Shown piece by piece: positions 1-8,546 of a stretch of 51,532 nt of DNA (position 1 is the stretch's first letter; the number at the start of each line of letters is the position of its first letter). The position numbers and the translations under genes were made by a program. The notes beneath the pieces are model-generated. The model was given only the letters and a program-made list of their open reading frames with translations, was not told the origin of the DNA and searched no databases. The DNA comes from Tepidimonas aquatica (GTDB taxonomy: Bacteria > Pseudomonadota > Gammaproteobacteria > Burkholderiales > Burkholderiaceae_C): positions 1 through 51,532 of the forward strand of contig NZ_VJNA01000020.1 of assembly GCF_007556585.1 (NCBI RefSeq). Direction: 5' to 3'.

Positions 1-143
1 CCAAACCCGACTGCTCACGCCGATTGGGGGCATTCCTCCGGCAGAAGCTGAGGCAAACTACTGGCGGCAACTCGCCGTCAGCGACTCCTCGATGGAGGTG
101 TCAACTTAAACCCAACAGCCTCCTCGATTCCCGGGGCGGTTCA
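1..143 (+). mobile_element. Right end of an IS3-family insertion sequence (partial)
   Basis: The element enters from outside the window and ends at about 143. It holds the last codons of a transposase and, after the stop, a terminal inverted repeat. Read inward on the minus strand the repeat begins TGAACCGCCCCGGGAATC, which is the TGAAC/TGTAC-type, GC-rich tip common in IS3-family elements of Burkholderiales. The host sequence resumes at 144 exactly inside codons of icmF. The other end and any target duplication lie outside the window, so the exact IS name cannot be given. Confidence 0.8.
2..109 (+). CDS. IS3-family transposase OrfB, C-terminal fragment (cut by window edge)
   Basis: An open frame entering from the left edge encodes 35 residues and stops with TAA at 107-109. 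The residues LLTPIGGIPPAEAEANYW match the conserved C-terminal tail of IS3-family OrfB transposases, typically PIG-x-IPPAE-x-E-x-x-YY. That tail follows the DDE integrase core, which lies outside the window. The frame stops about 34 nt before the IS tip, a usual spacing. The gene may be complete beyond the edge. Confidence 0.75.
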   Translation, partial: QTRLLTPIGGIPPAEAEANYWRQLAVSDSSMEVST

Positions 144-2295
144 CGCGGCCGTTGTCGGCCCGAAATTTGTCGATCTGCTGGTCGATGGCGGTGTTGAAAA
201 ACATCGCCAGGATGGCCGGCGCCGGGCCGTTGATCGTCATCGACACGCTGGTGCTGGGGTCGCACAGGTCAAAGCCGCTGTACAGCACCTTCATATCGTC
301 CAGCGTGGCCACGCTGACGCCGGAGTTGCCCACCTTGCCGTAAATGTCCGGGCGCGGATCGGGGTCGTGGCCGTACAGCGTCACTGAGTCAAACGCCGTC
401 GACAGACGCTTGGCGGGCATCCCTTCGGACAGCAGCTTGAAGCGGCGGTTGGTGCGAAACGGGTCGCCTTCGCCGGCGAACATGCGTGTGGGGTCTTCGT
501 TTTCGCGCTTGAAGGCAAACACCCCGGCGGTGTAGGGGAAACTGCCGGGCACGTTTTCCAGCATCAGCCACTTCAGCAGCTCGCCGTGGTCTTCGTACTT
601 GGGCAGCACGACCTTGCGGATCTTGTTGCCGCTCAGCGTCGTGTGCACCAGCCGCGTGCGCACCTCCTTGTCGCGGATTTTGACCACATACTCGTCGCCG
701 GCGTAGGCTTTCTGCATGTCGGGCCACTGCGCCAGCAGCTTGCGTGCGTCGGGGTGCAGGCGCTGCTCGCGCTGCGCGGCCAGGTCCAGCGTGGCTTCGG
801 CGGCTTTGGGCCGGTGGGGCTTGTCCACCGCCAGCATCGCCGCGGTGGCACGCAGCTGCTGGATTTCGCGCGCCAGCCGGGCTTGCTCGTGCACGCGCCG
901 CTTGTAGGCGCGCACGGTGTCGGCGATTTCGGCCAGGTAACGACTGCGTTGCGGCGGCACGATCGCGTGTAGGTTGGAGCTGTGGCGCGTGTGCACGCGC
1001 GGCAGCCGTCCGCCGTCCACGCCCAGCGGCAGGTGCAGCCCCAGCTCGGCCAGCCGCAGCAGCAGCGCTTGGTACAGCGCGGTGACGCCGTCGTCGTTGA
1101 AGCGCGCCGCCATCGTGCCAAACACCGGCATGTCCTCTGGGCGCTTGCCCCATGCCTCCTTGTTGCGCTGCACCTGCTTGGACACGTCGCGCAGCGCGTC
1201 CAGCGCGCCCTTGCGGTCGAACTTGTTGATGGCGACGAACTCGGCAAAGTCCAGCATGTCGATCTTTTCGAGCTGGCTGGCCGCGCCGAACTCCGGTGTC
1301 ATCACGTACAGCGGCACGTCCACGTGCGGCACGATCGCGGCGTCGCCCTGGCCGATGCCGGACGTTTCGACGATCACGAGGTCAAAGCCCGCCACCTTGC
1401 ACGCGGCGATCACGTCCGGCAGCGCGGCCGAGATTTCGCTGCCAAAGTCGCGCGTGGCCAGGCTGCGCATGTACACGCGTGGACCCTGCCGCCACGGGCC
1501 GATCGCATTCATGCGGATGCGGTCGCCCAGCAGCGCGCCGCCGCTTTTGCGGCGGCTGGGGTCGATGCTGATGACGGCCACGCGCAGCGCGTCGTCCTGG
1601 TCCAGCCGCAGGCGGCGGATCAGCTCGTCGGTCAGGCTCGATTTGCCCGCACCCCCGGTGCCGGTGATGCCCAGCACCGGCACACGCACCTGTCGGGCTT
1701 GCTCGCGCAGCGCTTGCAGCAGTGCAGGGTCGGCCCGACCGTTGTCCAGAGCGGTGATCAGTTGCGCCAGCGCCCGCCACGCGGTGTCGCTGTGGCCCTG
1801 AATGGCCTCCAGCGAGCGCGGCGCGTAGCCCGAGAGGTCATGGTCGCAGCGCATGACCATCTCGCCGATCATGCCCTGCAGCCCCATGCGCTGGCCGTCC
1901 TCGGGGCTGTAGATCCGGGCCACACCGTAGTCCATCAGCGCGCGGATTTCGCTGGGCACGATGACGCCGCCGCCGCCGCCAAACACCAGCACGTGGCCGG
2001 CGCCGCGCGCGCGCAGCTGGTCCACCATGTAGGTGAAAAACTCCATGTGCCCGCCCTGGTAGGAACTGACGGCAATGCCCTGCACGTCTTCCTGCAGCGC
2101 GGCGGTGACGATCTCGTCCACCGACCGGTTGTGCCCCAGGTGGATGACCTCGGCCCCCATGCTTTGCAGGATGCGGCGCATGATGTTGATGGCGGCGTCG
2201 TGCCCGTCGAACAAGCTGGCGGCGGTGACGAAGCGCACCTTGTGCGTCGGGCGGTACTGGGCCAGGGCTTGGTAGTCGGCGCTCAGTTGGGTCAC
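144..2295 (-). pseudogene. icmF: Isobutyryl-CoA mutase fused type (IcmF), 3' end lost to an IS insertion
   Basis: IcmF interconverts isobutyryl-CoA and n-butyryl-CoA using adenosylcobalamin. It fuses a B12-binding domain, a MeaI-like G-protein chaperone and the mutase large domain. Here residues about 20-150 carry the B12 domain (FDGHDAA). Residues about 205-420 carry the GTPase, with Walker A GTGGAGKSS, DPSRRKSGG, ETSGIGQGDA and NKFD. The mutase domain begins near 560. Homology ends at DKFRADNGR, about residue 717, where the family normally continues to about 1,090 residues. The last 12 codons of the open frame (to the TAA at 106) come from the IS inverted repeat. Most of the substrate-binding TIM barrel is therefore missing, and mutase activity is very unlikely; the chaperone half could still be made. 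The start is GTG at 2295, with AGGAG 6 nt upstream. Confidence 0.88.
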
Positions 2296-2336
2296 GGCGG
2301 TCTCCTGCGGCTGGTGGGGTGGGGCGCAAGTTTAGT

Positions 2337-2358
2337 TTGACGTTTACGTAAACGTCAA
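2337..2358 (-). promoter_or_regulatory. 22-bp perfect palindrome over the icmF promoter (LiuR-like operator)
   Basis: The half-site TTGACGTTTAC is followed directly by its exact reverse complement, with no mismatch in 22 bp. On the minus strand the first six bases can serve as a -35 (TTGACG), with TAAACT 18 bp on as the -10, so the palindrome would block icmF transcription when bound. The sequence resembles operators reported for the MerR-family regulator LiuR of branched-chain amino acid and acyl-CoA catabolism in proteobacteria. That assignment is from memory and not tested here. Confidence 0.6.
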
Positions 2359-2437
2359 TGGTGGCCCACCGCCCCCACGGTCGGCAACCTTCGGCGTTAT
2401 CAAGCCGCATGGCTACCGGAGGGCGGCAGGCTTGTTT

Positions 2438-2475
2438 TTGACGCTGCGGTCGTATTCGTATACTATCTGGAGTAT
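2438..2475 (+). promoter_or_regulatory. Promoter with overlapping inverted-repeat operator for the CsoR-like gene
   Basis: TTGACG (2438-2443) is followed after 17 bp by TACTAT (2461-2466), a good sigma-70 pair. The -10 lies inside an inverted repeat, ATACT-N6-AGTAT (2460-2475). AT-rich arms beginning ATAC are typical of CsoR-family operators, so this is the likely autoregulatory site for the gene that starts at 2505. Confidence 0.6.
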
Positions 2476-2504
2476 TTAGCTGAACGTGATGCAGCGCCTT
2501 TGCC

Positions 2505-2750
2505 ATGACCACCGTGCACGACCCCGAGCGCAAAAAAGCCTTGTTGTTGCGCCTCAAGCGCGTCGAGGGGCAGTTGCGCGGCATCCAGCGCCTGATCGAA
2601 GGCGACGCCGACTGCGAGCAGGTGGCGCAGCAACTGGCCGCCGCCCGCAAGGCGCTGGACAAAACCTTTTATGCGATGGTGGGCTGTGTGATGGTGCAGG
2701 GGGACACCCCGCCCGACGACGTGGCCAACCTGCTGGCCCGTTTTGCCTGA
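2505..2750 (+). CDS. CsoR/RcnR/FrmR (DUF156) family transcriptional repressor, CstR-like
   Basis: This is an 81-residue all-helical repressor of the CsoR family. LKRVEGQLRGIQRLIEGDADC matches the family N-terminal helix and first ligand position, with Cys37. In copper CsoR and formaldehyde FrmR a His (His61/His60) follows about 25 residues later. Here that position is Val62, and the neighbouring residue is Cys61. A protein with two cysteines and no metal-binding His suggests thiol or persulfide sensing as in CstR rather than copper or nickel sensing. This is supported by the next gene, a persulfide dioxygenase-rhodanese fusion that starts 28 nt after the stop. The start ATG lies about 30 nt after a promoter whose -10 overlaps an inverted repeat, as expected for autoregulation. 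Confidence 0.85.
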   Translation: MTTVHDPERKKALLLRLKRVEGQLRGIQRLIEGDADCEQVAQQLAAARKALDKTFYAMVGCVMVQGDTPPDDVANLLARFA

Positions 2751-2778
2751 AGTTCCGCTTACGGCTACGATGACGTGT

Positions 2779-3903
2779 ATGCGACCGATCCAACTGTTTG
2801 ACCCCGACTCATGCACCTACACCTACGTGCTGTTCGACCCTGACACGCGCGAAGCCGTCATCATCGACCCGGTGGACGAGCAACTGGAGCGTGACCTGCA
2901 GGTGTTGCGCGAGTACGGTCTGCGCCTGCGTTGGGTGGTGGAGACGCACGCGCACGCCGACCACATCACCAGCGCGCTGCGGCTGGCCGAGCACACCGGC
3001 GCACGCACCGCGGCTCCAGCGGCGTGCGGCATCGTCACCGTGCACCAGCCGCTGCACGACGGCGACGAGTTGCCGTTTGGCGCGCAGCGCTTGCGTGCGC
3101 TGGCCACGCCGGGCCACACCGCCGGCAGCATGAGTTACGTGTGGCAGGTGGAGGGCCGCACGCACGTGTTCACCGGCGACACCTTGCTGATCGGCGGCTG
3201 CGGCCGCACGGACTTCCAGTCCGGCAACGCCGAGGCGCTGTACCGCAGCATCACCGAGGTGCTGTTCGCGCTGCCCGACGACGCCATCGTGTGGCCGGGG
3301 CACGACTACCACGGCCGCACCCACTCCACCATCGGCCACGAAAAGGCGCACAACCCGCGGCTGGCGGGCAAGACCCTAGCCGAGTTCGTGGCCATCATGG
3401 CCAACCTCAACCTGCCCAAACCGCACCGCATCGACGAAGCGGTGCCGGCCAACCTGCGCGGCGGCGTGCGCCACGACGCCGACGGCGCCGAGCGCGAGGT
3501 GCCCCGGCCAGCGCAAGGCTACGCAGGCGACATCGCGCCGGAGCTGGCCTGGACCTGGGTGCAGCAGGGGCAGGCGCTGCTGGTGGACGTGCGCACCGAC
3601 GCCGAGCGCGAGTGGGTCGGCTACGTGCCCGGTGCCGTGGCGCTGGCCTGGAAGCAGTGGCCTGGCATGCAGCCCAACCCCGGGTTCGACGACGGTGTGC
3701 GGGCCTTGCTGCCGCAGGGCAAGCCGTTGTTGATGCTGTGCCGCAGCGGGGCGCGCTCGATCGCGGCAGCGCGCCGGGCCACCGAGCTGGGGGCCACCGC
3801 CTACAACATCCTGGAGGGGTTCGAGGGCGACCTTGACGCTGACGGCCACCGCGGCACGCTGGGTGGCTGGCGCAGGCGCGGTTTGCCGTGGCGCCAAAAC
3901 TGA
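2779..3903 (+). CDS. Persulfide dioxygenase-rhodanese fusion (MBL-fold, ETHE1/CstB/PRF type)
   Basis: The enzyme should oxidise glutathione persulfide to sulfite with O2 and transfer sulfane sulfur. The N-terminal metallo-beta-lactamase domain (about residues 1-230) has [28 protein letters not shown] and PGHDYHG, the ETHE1-type metal ligands. The C-terminal rhodanese domain (about 260-374) has the active-site loop CRSGARS. BpPRF of Burkholderia phytofirmans has this two-domain layout. ATG 2779 was chosen because the family begins a few residues before QLFD and because TACGAT lies 7 nt upstream. ATG 2770 in the same frame is the alternative, and the longer frame back to 2743 would need TTG. 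It probably forms a sulfide-detoxification unit with the CsoR-like repressor upstream. Confidence 0.9.
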   Translation: MRPIQLFDPDSCTYTYVLFDPDTREAVIIDPVDEQLERDLQVLREYGLRLRWVVETHAHADHITSALRLAEHTGARTAAPAACGIVTVHQPLHDGDELPFGAQRLRALATPGHTAGSMSYVWQVEGRTHVFTGDTLLIGGCGRTDFQSGNAEALYRSITEVLFALPDDAIVWPGHDYHGRTHSTIGHEKAHNPRLAGKTLAEFVAIMANLNLPKPHRIDEAVPANLRGGVRHDADGAEREVPRPAQGYAGDIAPELAWTWVQQGQALLVDVRTDAEREWVGYVPGAVALAWKQWPGMQPNPGFDDGVRALLPQGKPLLMLCRSGARSIAAARRATELGATAYNILEGFEGDLDADGHRGTLGGWRRRGLPWRQN

Positions 3904-3937
3904 TCGGCCGCCGCGGTGGGCGGGCGGTGCACCGGTT

Positions 3938-3943
3938 TATGAT
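3938..3943 (+). promoter_or_regulatory. Putative -10 box placing the coaX transcript start on its ATG
   Basis: TATGAT is followed by 6 nt and then the coaX ATG at 3950. A start site 7 nt after the -10 would make the mRNA leaderless, and no Shine-Dalgarno sequence is visible. No good -35 is seen. Confidence 0.4.
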
Positions 3944-3949
3944 GGCTGC

Positions 3950-4792
3950 ATGACACCGGTGGCCCCGCACGACACCACGCTGCTGGCGCTCGACGTCGGC
4001 AACACGCGCCTGAAGTGGGCGCTGTACGACGCCCCCCTGCCGGGGGCGCGGCTGCTGGCCCACGGCGTGCAGTTCCTCGAAAATATCGAAACCCTGGCCG
4101 AAGGCGACTGGCGCCAGCTGCGCGCGCCGCGCTGGGTGCTGGGCAGCATCGTGGCCGGCGCCGGCGTGCGCCACCGCGTCGAAGAGCAGCTCGAACAATG
4201 GGACGCCCCGCCGCAGTGGGTGGTGCCGCGCGCGCAAGAAGCGGGCGTGGTCAACGGCTACGACCACCCGGCGCGGCTGGGCTCAGACCGCTGGGTGGCC
4301 ATGATCGGGGCGCGCCAGCGCCTGCTGGCGCGCGGGCAGCAGCGGCCCTGTATCGTCGTCATGGTGGGCACGGCGGTCACGGTGGAGGCGCTGGACGCCG
4401 ACGGGCATTTTCTGGGCGGCATCATCCTGCCCGGGCACGGCATCATGCTGCGCGCGCTGGAGTCCGGGACCGCGGGCTTGCACGTGCCCACCGGCGATGT
4501 GCGGCCCTTTCCGACCAACACCAGCGACGCGCTGACCAGCGGCGGCACCTTTGCCATCGCCGGCGCGGTGCAGCGCATGTGGGACAACCTGCGCGCGCAC
4601 TGCCAGCAAGACCCCGTGTGCCTGATGACCGGCGGTGCGGGTTGGAAAATGGCGCCGTACATGACGGTGCCGTTCGAGCTGGTCGAGGGCCTGATTTTCG
4701 ATGGGCTGCTGACGATCGCGCGCGAGCGCTTCGGCATGGCCGCAGCCGCCATGGCCGCCGCCACCCCGTCGGCGCTGGGCGCCGCGCGCTGA
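3950..4792 (+). CDS. coaX: Type III pantothenate kinase
   Basis: CoaX phosphorylates pantothenate, the first step of coenzyme A synthesis, using the ASKHA fold and a monovalent cation. The 280-residue protein has the phosphate-1 motif DVGNTRLKW near the N-terminus. It also has [12 protein letters not shown] and the block [11 protein letters not shown]...GGIILPG with GHGIMLRAL, all typical of the family (Baf in Bordetella). The family usually has 240-270 residues, so this is slightly long. A longer frame runs back to 3833, but the homology begins only after ATG 3950. The gene lies 46 nt after the persulfide dioxygenase gene and converges on the amidohydrolase. Confidence 0.93.
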   Translation: MTPVAPHDTTLLALDVGNTRLKWALYDAPLPGARLLAHGVQFLENIETLAEGDWRQLRAPRWVLGSIVAGAGVRHRVEEQLEQWDAPPQWVVPRAQEAGVVNGYDHPARLGSDRWVAMIGARQRLLARGQQRPCIVVMVGTAVTVEALDADGHFLGGIILPGHGIMLRALESGTAGLHVPTGDVRPFPTNTSDALTSGGTFAIAGAVQRMWDNLRAHCQQDPVCLMTGGAGWKMAPYMTVPFELVEGLIFDGLLTIARERFGMAAAAMAAATPSALGAAR

Positions 4793-4809
4793 CGCGGGTC
4801 GTCAGCGCG
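4785..4809. terminator. Bidirectional hairpin spanning both convergent stop codons
   Basis: CGCGCTGACG, a 5-nt loop and the exact complement CGTCAGCGCG form a perfect 10-bp stem. It contains the coaX stop (4790-4792) and the stop of the minus-strand amidohydrolase (4802-4804). Only a short TTT follows on the plus strand, so termination strength is uncertain. Confidence 0.5.
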
Positions 4810-6013
4810 TTTGGGCCAGCCACGCCCGCGCCAGCTCCACCCACAGCGTGGCCCCCAGCGGAATCAGGGCGTCGTTGAAGTCGTAGCGCGGGTTGTGCAG
4901 CGTGCACGGCCCGGCATCGTGGCCCGGCCCGTGCTCGGCGCGGTGCGCGCCGTCGCCGTTGCCAATGAAGAAGTACGCCCCCGGCTTGGCTTGCAGCATG
5001 TAGGCGAAATCCTCCGCCCCCATCGTTGGCTCCTGCGGGTGCACGGCGTCGGGGCCGACCAGGTCGCGCATCACCTCGGCCACGAACGCGGCGGGCGCGG
5101 CGTGGTTGACGGTGGGCGGGTAGTTGCGCCGCAGCGCAAAGTCGGCCTGCAGGCCGTAGGCAGCGGCCACGCCGTCGGCGATGCCGCGCATGCGCGCCTC
5201 GATCAGGTCCAGCGCCTCGACGCTGAACGTGCGCACCGTGCCTTGCAGTTCCACATGGTCGGGGATGACGTTGGTCGCTTCACCGGCGCGCATCATCGTG
5301 ACGGAGATCACGCCGGGCTCCACCGGCTTCAGGTTGCGGGTCAGGATGGTTTGCCACGCCTGCACCAGCTGGCACGCCGCGGGCACGGGATCTTGCGCCA
5401 GGTGGGGCAGGGCGGCATGCCCGCCTTTGCCACGCAGCGTGAGGTGAAATTCGTTGCTGGAGGCCATCACCGGCCCGGCGCTGACGGCGAAGTGCCCCGC
5501 TGGCAACCCGGGCCAGTTGTGCATGCCAAAGACGGCCTGCACCGGCCAGCGCTCGAACAGGCCGTCGGCGATCATTTCGCGCGCGCCACCGCCGCCTTCT
5601 TCGGCCGGCTGGAAGATCAGCACCACGGTGCCGTCGAAGTCCCGCGTGCGCGCCAGGTGCTCGGCCGCCGCCAGCAGCATCGCGGTGTGGCCGTCGTGGC
5701 CGCAGGCGTGCATGCGCCCAGGGTGGCGGCTGGCGTGCGCAAAGGTGTTGAGCTCGGTCATCGGCAACGCGTCCATGTCGGCACGCAGGCCCACCATGCG
5801 GCCACAGGCGCCGCCGTCGCGCCCGTGCACGATACCTACCACGCCCGTGCGCCCCAGGCCCTCGTGCACCTCGATGCCGCACTGCCGCAGCCGCTCGGCC
5901 ACCCGCGCGGCGGTGCGCCGCTCCTCGAAACACAGCTCAGGGTGCGCGTGCAGGTCACGCCGCAGCGCGGCGTACTCGGCGGCGCGCTGCACGATCGGTT
6001 CGATCAGCTTCAT
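4802..6013 (-). CDS. M20-family amidohydrolase (hippurate hydrolase / N-acyl amino acid deacylase type)
   Basis: This 403-residue zinc peptidase-like hydrolase would cleave an N-acyl amino acid such as hippurate or an acetylated amino acid. It probably acts in the cytoplasm, as no signal peptide is seen. M20D motifs in order are LRRDLHAHPELCFEE, GLRADMDALPM, HACGHDGHTAMLLAAAEHL, FQPAEEGGGGAREMI and MGAEDFAYML. The Cys and His of the HACGHDGH block, the Glu-Glu pair and a C-terminal His are the expected metal ligands and catalytic base. Substrate cannot be fixed from sequence. ATG 6013 has TACGAT 6 nt upstream and no Shine-Dalgarno. It is divergent from the molybdoenzyme. Confidence 0.9.
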   Translation of the reverse strand: MKLIEPIVQRAAEYAALRRDLHAHPELCFEERRTAARVAERLRQCGIEVHEGLGRTGVVGIVHGRDGGACGRMVGLRADMDALPMTELNTFAHASRHPGRMHACGHDGHTAMLLAAAEHLARTRDFDGTVVLIFQPAEEGGGGAREMIADGLFERWPVQAVFGMHNWPGLPAGHFAVSAGPVMASSNEFHLTLRGKGGHAALPHLAQDPVPAACQLVQAWQTILTRNLKPVEPGVISVTMMRAGEATNVIPDHVELQGTVRTFSVEALDLIEARMRGIADGVAAAYGLQADFALRRNYPPTVNHAAPAAFVAEVMRDLVGPDAVHPQEPTMGAEDFAYMLQAKPGAYFFIGNGDGAHRAEHGPGHDAGPCTLHNPRYDFNDALIPLGATLWVELARAWLAQTR

Positions 6014-6019
6014 GCCGCC

Positions 6020-6025
6020 ATCGTA
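6020..6025 (-). promoter_or_regulatory. Putative -10 box of a leaderless M20 hydrolase transcript
   Basis: On the minus strand TACGAT is followed by GGCGGC and then the ATG at 6013. This has the same 6-nt spacing as seen at coaX, the molybdoenzyme gene and lptM. No clear -35 is visible. Confidence 0.35.
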
Positions 6026-6089
6026 GCGCCTGCCGCCGCGGCGCGGAAGGCCAATGCCCCGCGCGACCCCTGCGCCATCGTGGGCGGTC

Positions 6090-6095
6090 TATGAT
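6090..6095 (+). promoter_or_regulatory. Putative -10 box of a leaderless molybdoenzyme transcript
   Basis: TATGAT, 6 nt (GGGCGT), then the ATG at 6102. A standard +7 start would coincide with the A of the start codon. No Shine-Dalgarno sequence or convincing -35 is seen. Confidence 0.4.
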
Positions 6096-6101
6096 GGGCG
6101 T

Positions 6102-8207
6102 ATGACGCACGCTGCCTCCACCCACGGCACGGCCGCGGCACCGGCGCACGACGCCACGGTGCTGGGCGCCTGCCCGCACGACTGCCCCGACACCTGTTCG
6201 CTCGTGACCACCGTGCGCGCTGGGCGGGCCGTGTACCTGCGTGGCAACCCTGACCACCCGCAGACCGCCGGGGTGTTGTGCACCAAGGTCAGCCGCTACC
6301 TGGAACGGGTCTACCACCCGCAGCGCCTGACGCAGCCGCTCAGGCGTGTCGGCCCCAAGGGGGCGGGACGCTTCGAGCCCGTGTCGTGGGACGAGGCGCT
6401 GGACGATATCGCCGCGCGGCTGCGCGCCATCGCCGCGCGTGACCCGCAGGCCATCGTGCCGTACAGCTACGCCGGCACCATGGGCCTGGTGCAAGGCGAA
6501 GCGATGGCGGCGCGCTTCTTTCACCGCCTCGGCGCGTCGCTGCTGGACCGCACCATTTGTTCCAGCGCCGGCGCGGCTGCGCTACAAGTCACGTTGGGCG
6601 GCAAGGTCGGCATGCCGGTGCACACCTTTGCCGACAGCCGGCTCATCCTCATCTGGGGCAGCCACAGCATCGCCAGCAACCTGCACTTTTGGCGCGTGGC
6701 GCAGCAGGCCAAGCGCTGCGGGGCCAAGCTGGTGTGCATCGACCCGCGCCGTACCGAGACGGCCGACAAGTGCGACCTGCACTTGGCGCTGCGGCCGGGC
6801 ACCGATGCCGCGCTGGCCTACGCGCTGATGCACGAGTGCTTCGTGCACGGCTGGGTGGACCACGACTACCTGCAGCGCCACACGGTGGGTTGGCAAGCGC
6901 TGCGGGCGCGCGCTCTGCAGTGGCCCCCGGCGCGCGCGGCGGCGGTGTGCGGCCTGCCGGTGGCGGCGATCGAGGCGCTGGCGCGCGAGCTGGGCGCCTG
7001 TTTCGAGCGCGGCGAGCCCATCGGCATTCGCCTCAACTACGGCATGCAGCGCACACGCGGCGGCGGCAACGCCGTGCGCGCGGTGGCCTGCCTGCCGGCC
7101 GTGCTGGGGGCGTGGCGGCGCCGTGGCGGTGGCTTGCTGTTGTCCAGCTCCGGCTGGTTTCCGGTGCAGCGCGACGTGCTGTACCGCCCGGACCTGCTGG
7201 CGCGCAGCCCTTGCCCGCAACCGCGCACCATCAACATGAGCACCATCGGCGACGCCCTGCTGCATCCCGGCGGGGGCAGCTTCGGGCCGCGTATCGAGGC
7301 GCTGATCGTCTACAACAGCAACCCTGCGGCCGTGGCGCCGCAGTCAGGGCGGGTGGTGCAGGGCCTGCGCCGCGATGACCTGTTCACCGTCGTGCTGGAG
7401 CAATTCCAGACCGACACCGCCGACCATGCCGACTACCTGCTGCCGGCCACCACGCAACTGGAACACTGGGACATCCACCTCAGCTACGGCCACACCGACG
7501 TGCTGCTGAACCGCCCTGCGATCGCGCCGCAGGGGCAGGCGTGGCCCAACACGGCGGTGTTTCGGGCGCTGGCGCGCCGCCTGGGGTTCGATGAACCCTG
7601 CTTCGACGACGACGACCTGACGCTGTGCCGGCAGGCGTTTGGCACGGCGGTGGACTTCGAGCGGCTGCTGCGCGATGGCTGGGCGCCGCTGCCGGTGCCC
7701 GACGTGCCGTTTGCCGACGGGGGTTTTCCGACCCCGTCGGGCAAGTGCGAGCTGTTCAGCGCCGCGCTGGCGGCGCAGGGGCTGGATGGGTTGCCCGAGG
7801 TGTTGCCGAACCACGAACCCGCCGGGGCCGACCCACGTTACCCGTTGGCAATGATTTCACCGCCGGCACGGCACTTTCTCAACTCCACCTTCGTCAACGT
7901 CAAGTCACTGCGTGACGCCGAGGGTGAGCCGTGTCTGGAAATCCACCCGGATGACGCCGCCCCGCGCGGCATCGCCGACGGTGACACCGTCGAGGTGTTC
8001 AACGACCGCGGGCGGCACCGCACCCGCGCGCGCGTCACCACCCGCGCGCGCCCCGGTGTCGTCGTCGGCCTGGGTATCTGGTGGCGCAAGGACGGGCTCG
8101 ACGGCACCAACGTCAACGAGCTGACCAGCCAGGCGCTGACCGACCTGGGCCGAGCCCCCACCTTTTACGACTGTGCCGTGCAGGTGCGCCGCTGCGCAGC
8201 GGCGTGA
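6102..8207 (+). CDS. Molybdopterin-dependent oxidoreductase (DMSO reductase superfamily)
   Basis: This 701-residue protein belongs to the bis-molybdopterin guanine dinucleotide enzymes. The N-terminal [4Fe-4S] motif is CPHDCPDTC followed by a fourth Cys in VLCTKVSRY. The segment around TICSSAGAAALQ is where the metal-ligand region lies. WGSHSIASN, IDPRRTETADKCD and LNYGMQRTRGGGN are family motifs. The C-terminal domain starts near FTPSGKCELFS and includes LEIHPDDAAPRGI and NELT. There is no twin-arginine signal, so it should be cytoplasmic. The closest described group is the YyaE-like / formate dehydrogenase-like set, and its substrate is unknown. No small electron-transfer subunit is adjacent. 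ATG 6102 was chosen over the longer frame from 6054. Confidence 0.9.
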   Translation: MTHAASTHGTAAAPAHDATVLGACPHDCPDTCSLVTTVRAGRAVYLRGNPDHPQTAGVLCTKVSRYLERVYHPQRLTQPLRRVGPKGAGRFEPVSWDEALDDIAARLRAIAARDPQAIVPYSYAGTMGLVQGEAMAARFFHRLGASLLDRTICSSAGAAALQVTLGGKVGMPVHTFADSRLILIWGSHSIASNLHFWRVAQQAKRCGAKLVCIDPRRTETADKCDLHLALRPGTDAALAYALMHECFVHGWVDHDYLQRHTVGWQALRARALQWPPARAAAVCGLPVAAIEALARELGACFERGEPIGIRLNYGMQRTRGGGNAVRAVACLPAVLGAWRRRGGGLLLSSSGWFPVQRDVLYRPDLLARSPCPQPRTINMSTIGDALLHPGGGSFGPRIEALIVYNSNPAAVAPQSGRVVQGLRRDDLFTVVLEQFQTDTADHADYLLPATTQLEHWDIHLSYGHTDVLLNRPAIAPQGQAWPNTAVFRALARRLGFDEPCFDDDDLTLCRQAFGTAVDFERLLRDGWAPLPVPDVPFADGGFPTPSGKCELFSAALAAQGLDGLPEVLPNHEPAGADPRYPLAMISPPARHFLNSTFVNVKSLRDAEGEPCLEIHPDDAAPRGIADGDTVEVFNDRGRHRTRARVTTRARPGVVVGLGIWWRKDGLDGTNVNELTSQALTDLGRAPTFYDCAVQVRRCAAA

Positions 8208-8280
8208 CCTGGCGGTTCGGACGACCGTGGGCCCAGCCGCTGCGCTCGGCACGGGCCGCGGCGTCGCGCGGCGGTGCTGG

Positions 8281-8538
8281 TTATTCGAGTGTGTCCACCA
8301 ACGCGGCGTAGCGGCGCATGGCCTCGTCACGGGCCAGGCCCTTGAGCTTGGTCCACGCATCCCACTTGGCGCGCGCCACCAGGTCGGTCAGGCCCGGCTT
8401 GGGGCTGGTGTTGTCGCCCTCGGTGGCTTGCTTGTACAGCGCGTACAGCTGCAGCAGGGTGTTGTTGTCCGGGCGGCGCGTCAGCGTCTTGACGCGCTGC
8501 AGCGCGGCTTCGAAGGCGGTTTGGGCGTCGGTGCTCAT
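8281..8538 (-). CDS. Acyl-CoA-binding protein
   Basis: This 85-residue four-helix protein binds long-chain acyl-CoA in the cytoplasm. The signature LLQLYALYKQATEGDN, with the ligand-contact Tyr and Lys, and the later KWDAWTKLKGLARDEAMRRY are diagnostic of the ACBP family, and length is normal. ATG 8538 is preferred to the longer frame from 8604 because homology starts just after it. The predicted -10 lies only 8 nt upstream, so an extended N-terminus would not be transcribed. Convergent with the molybdoenzyme. Confidence 0.93.
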   Translation of the reverse strand: MSTDAQTAFEAALQRVKTLTRRPDNNTLLQLYALYKQATEGDNTSPKPGLTDLVARAKWDAWTKLKGLARDEAMRRYAALVDTLE

Positions 8539-8546
8539 GGCCAGTA

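Noticed and set aside
586-2340. Long plus-strand open frames opposite icmF
   Set aside because: They are antisense shadows caused by high GC; composition is His/Arg/Ala-rich without motifs, while the minus strand shows clear IcmF domains.
8207-8280. Terminator between the molybdoenzyme gene and the ACBP gene
   Set aside because: GC-rich partial complementarities exist but no clean stem with a T-run on either strand.
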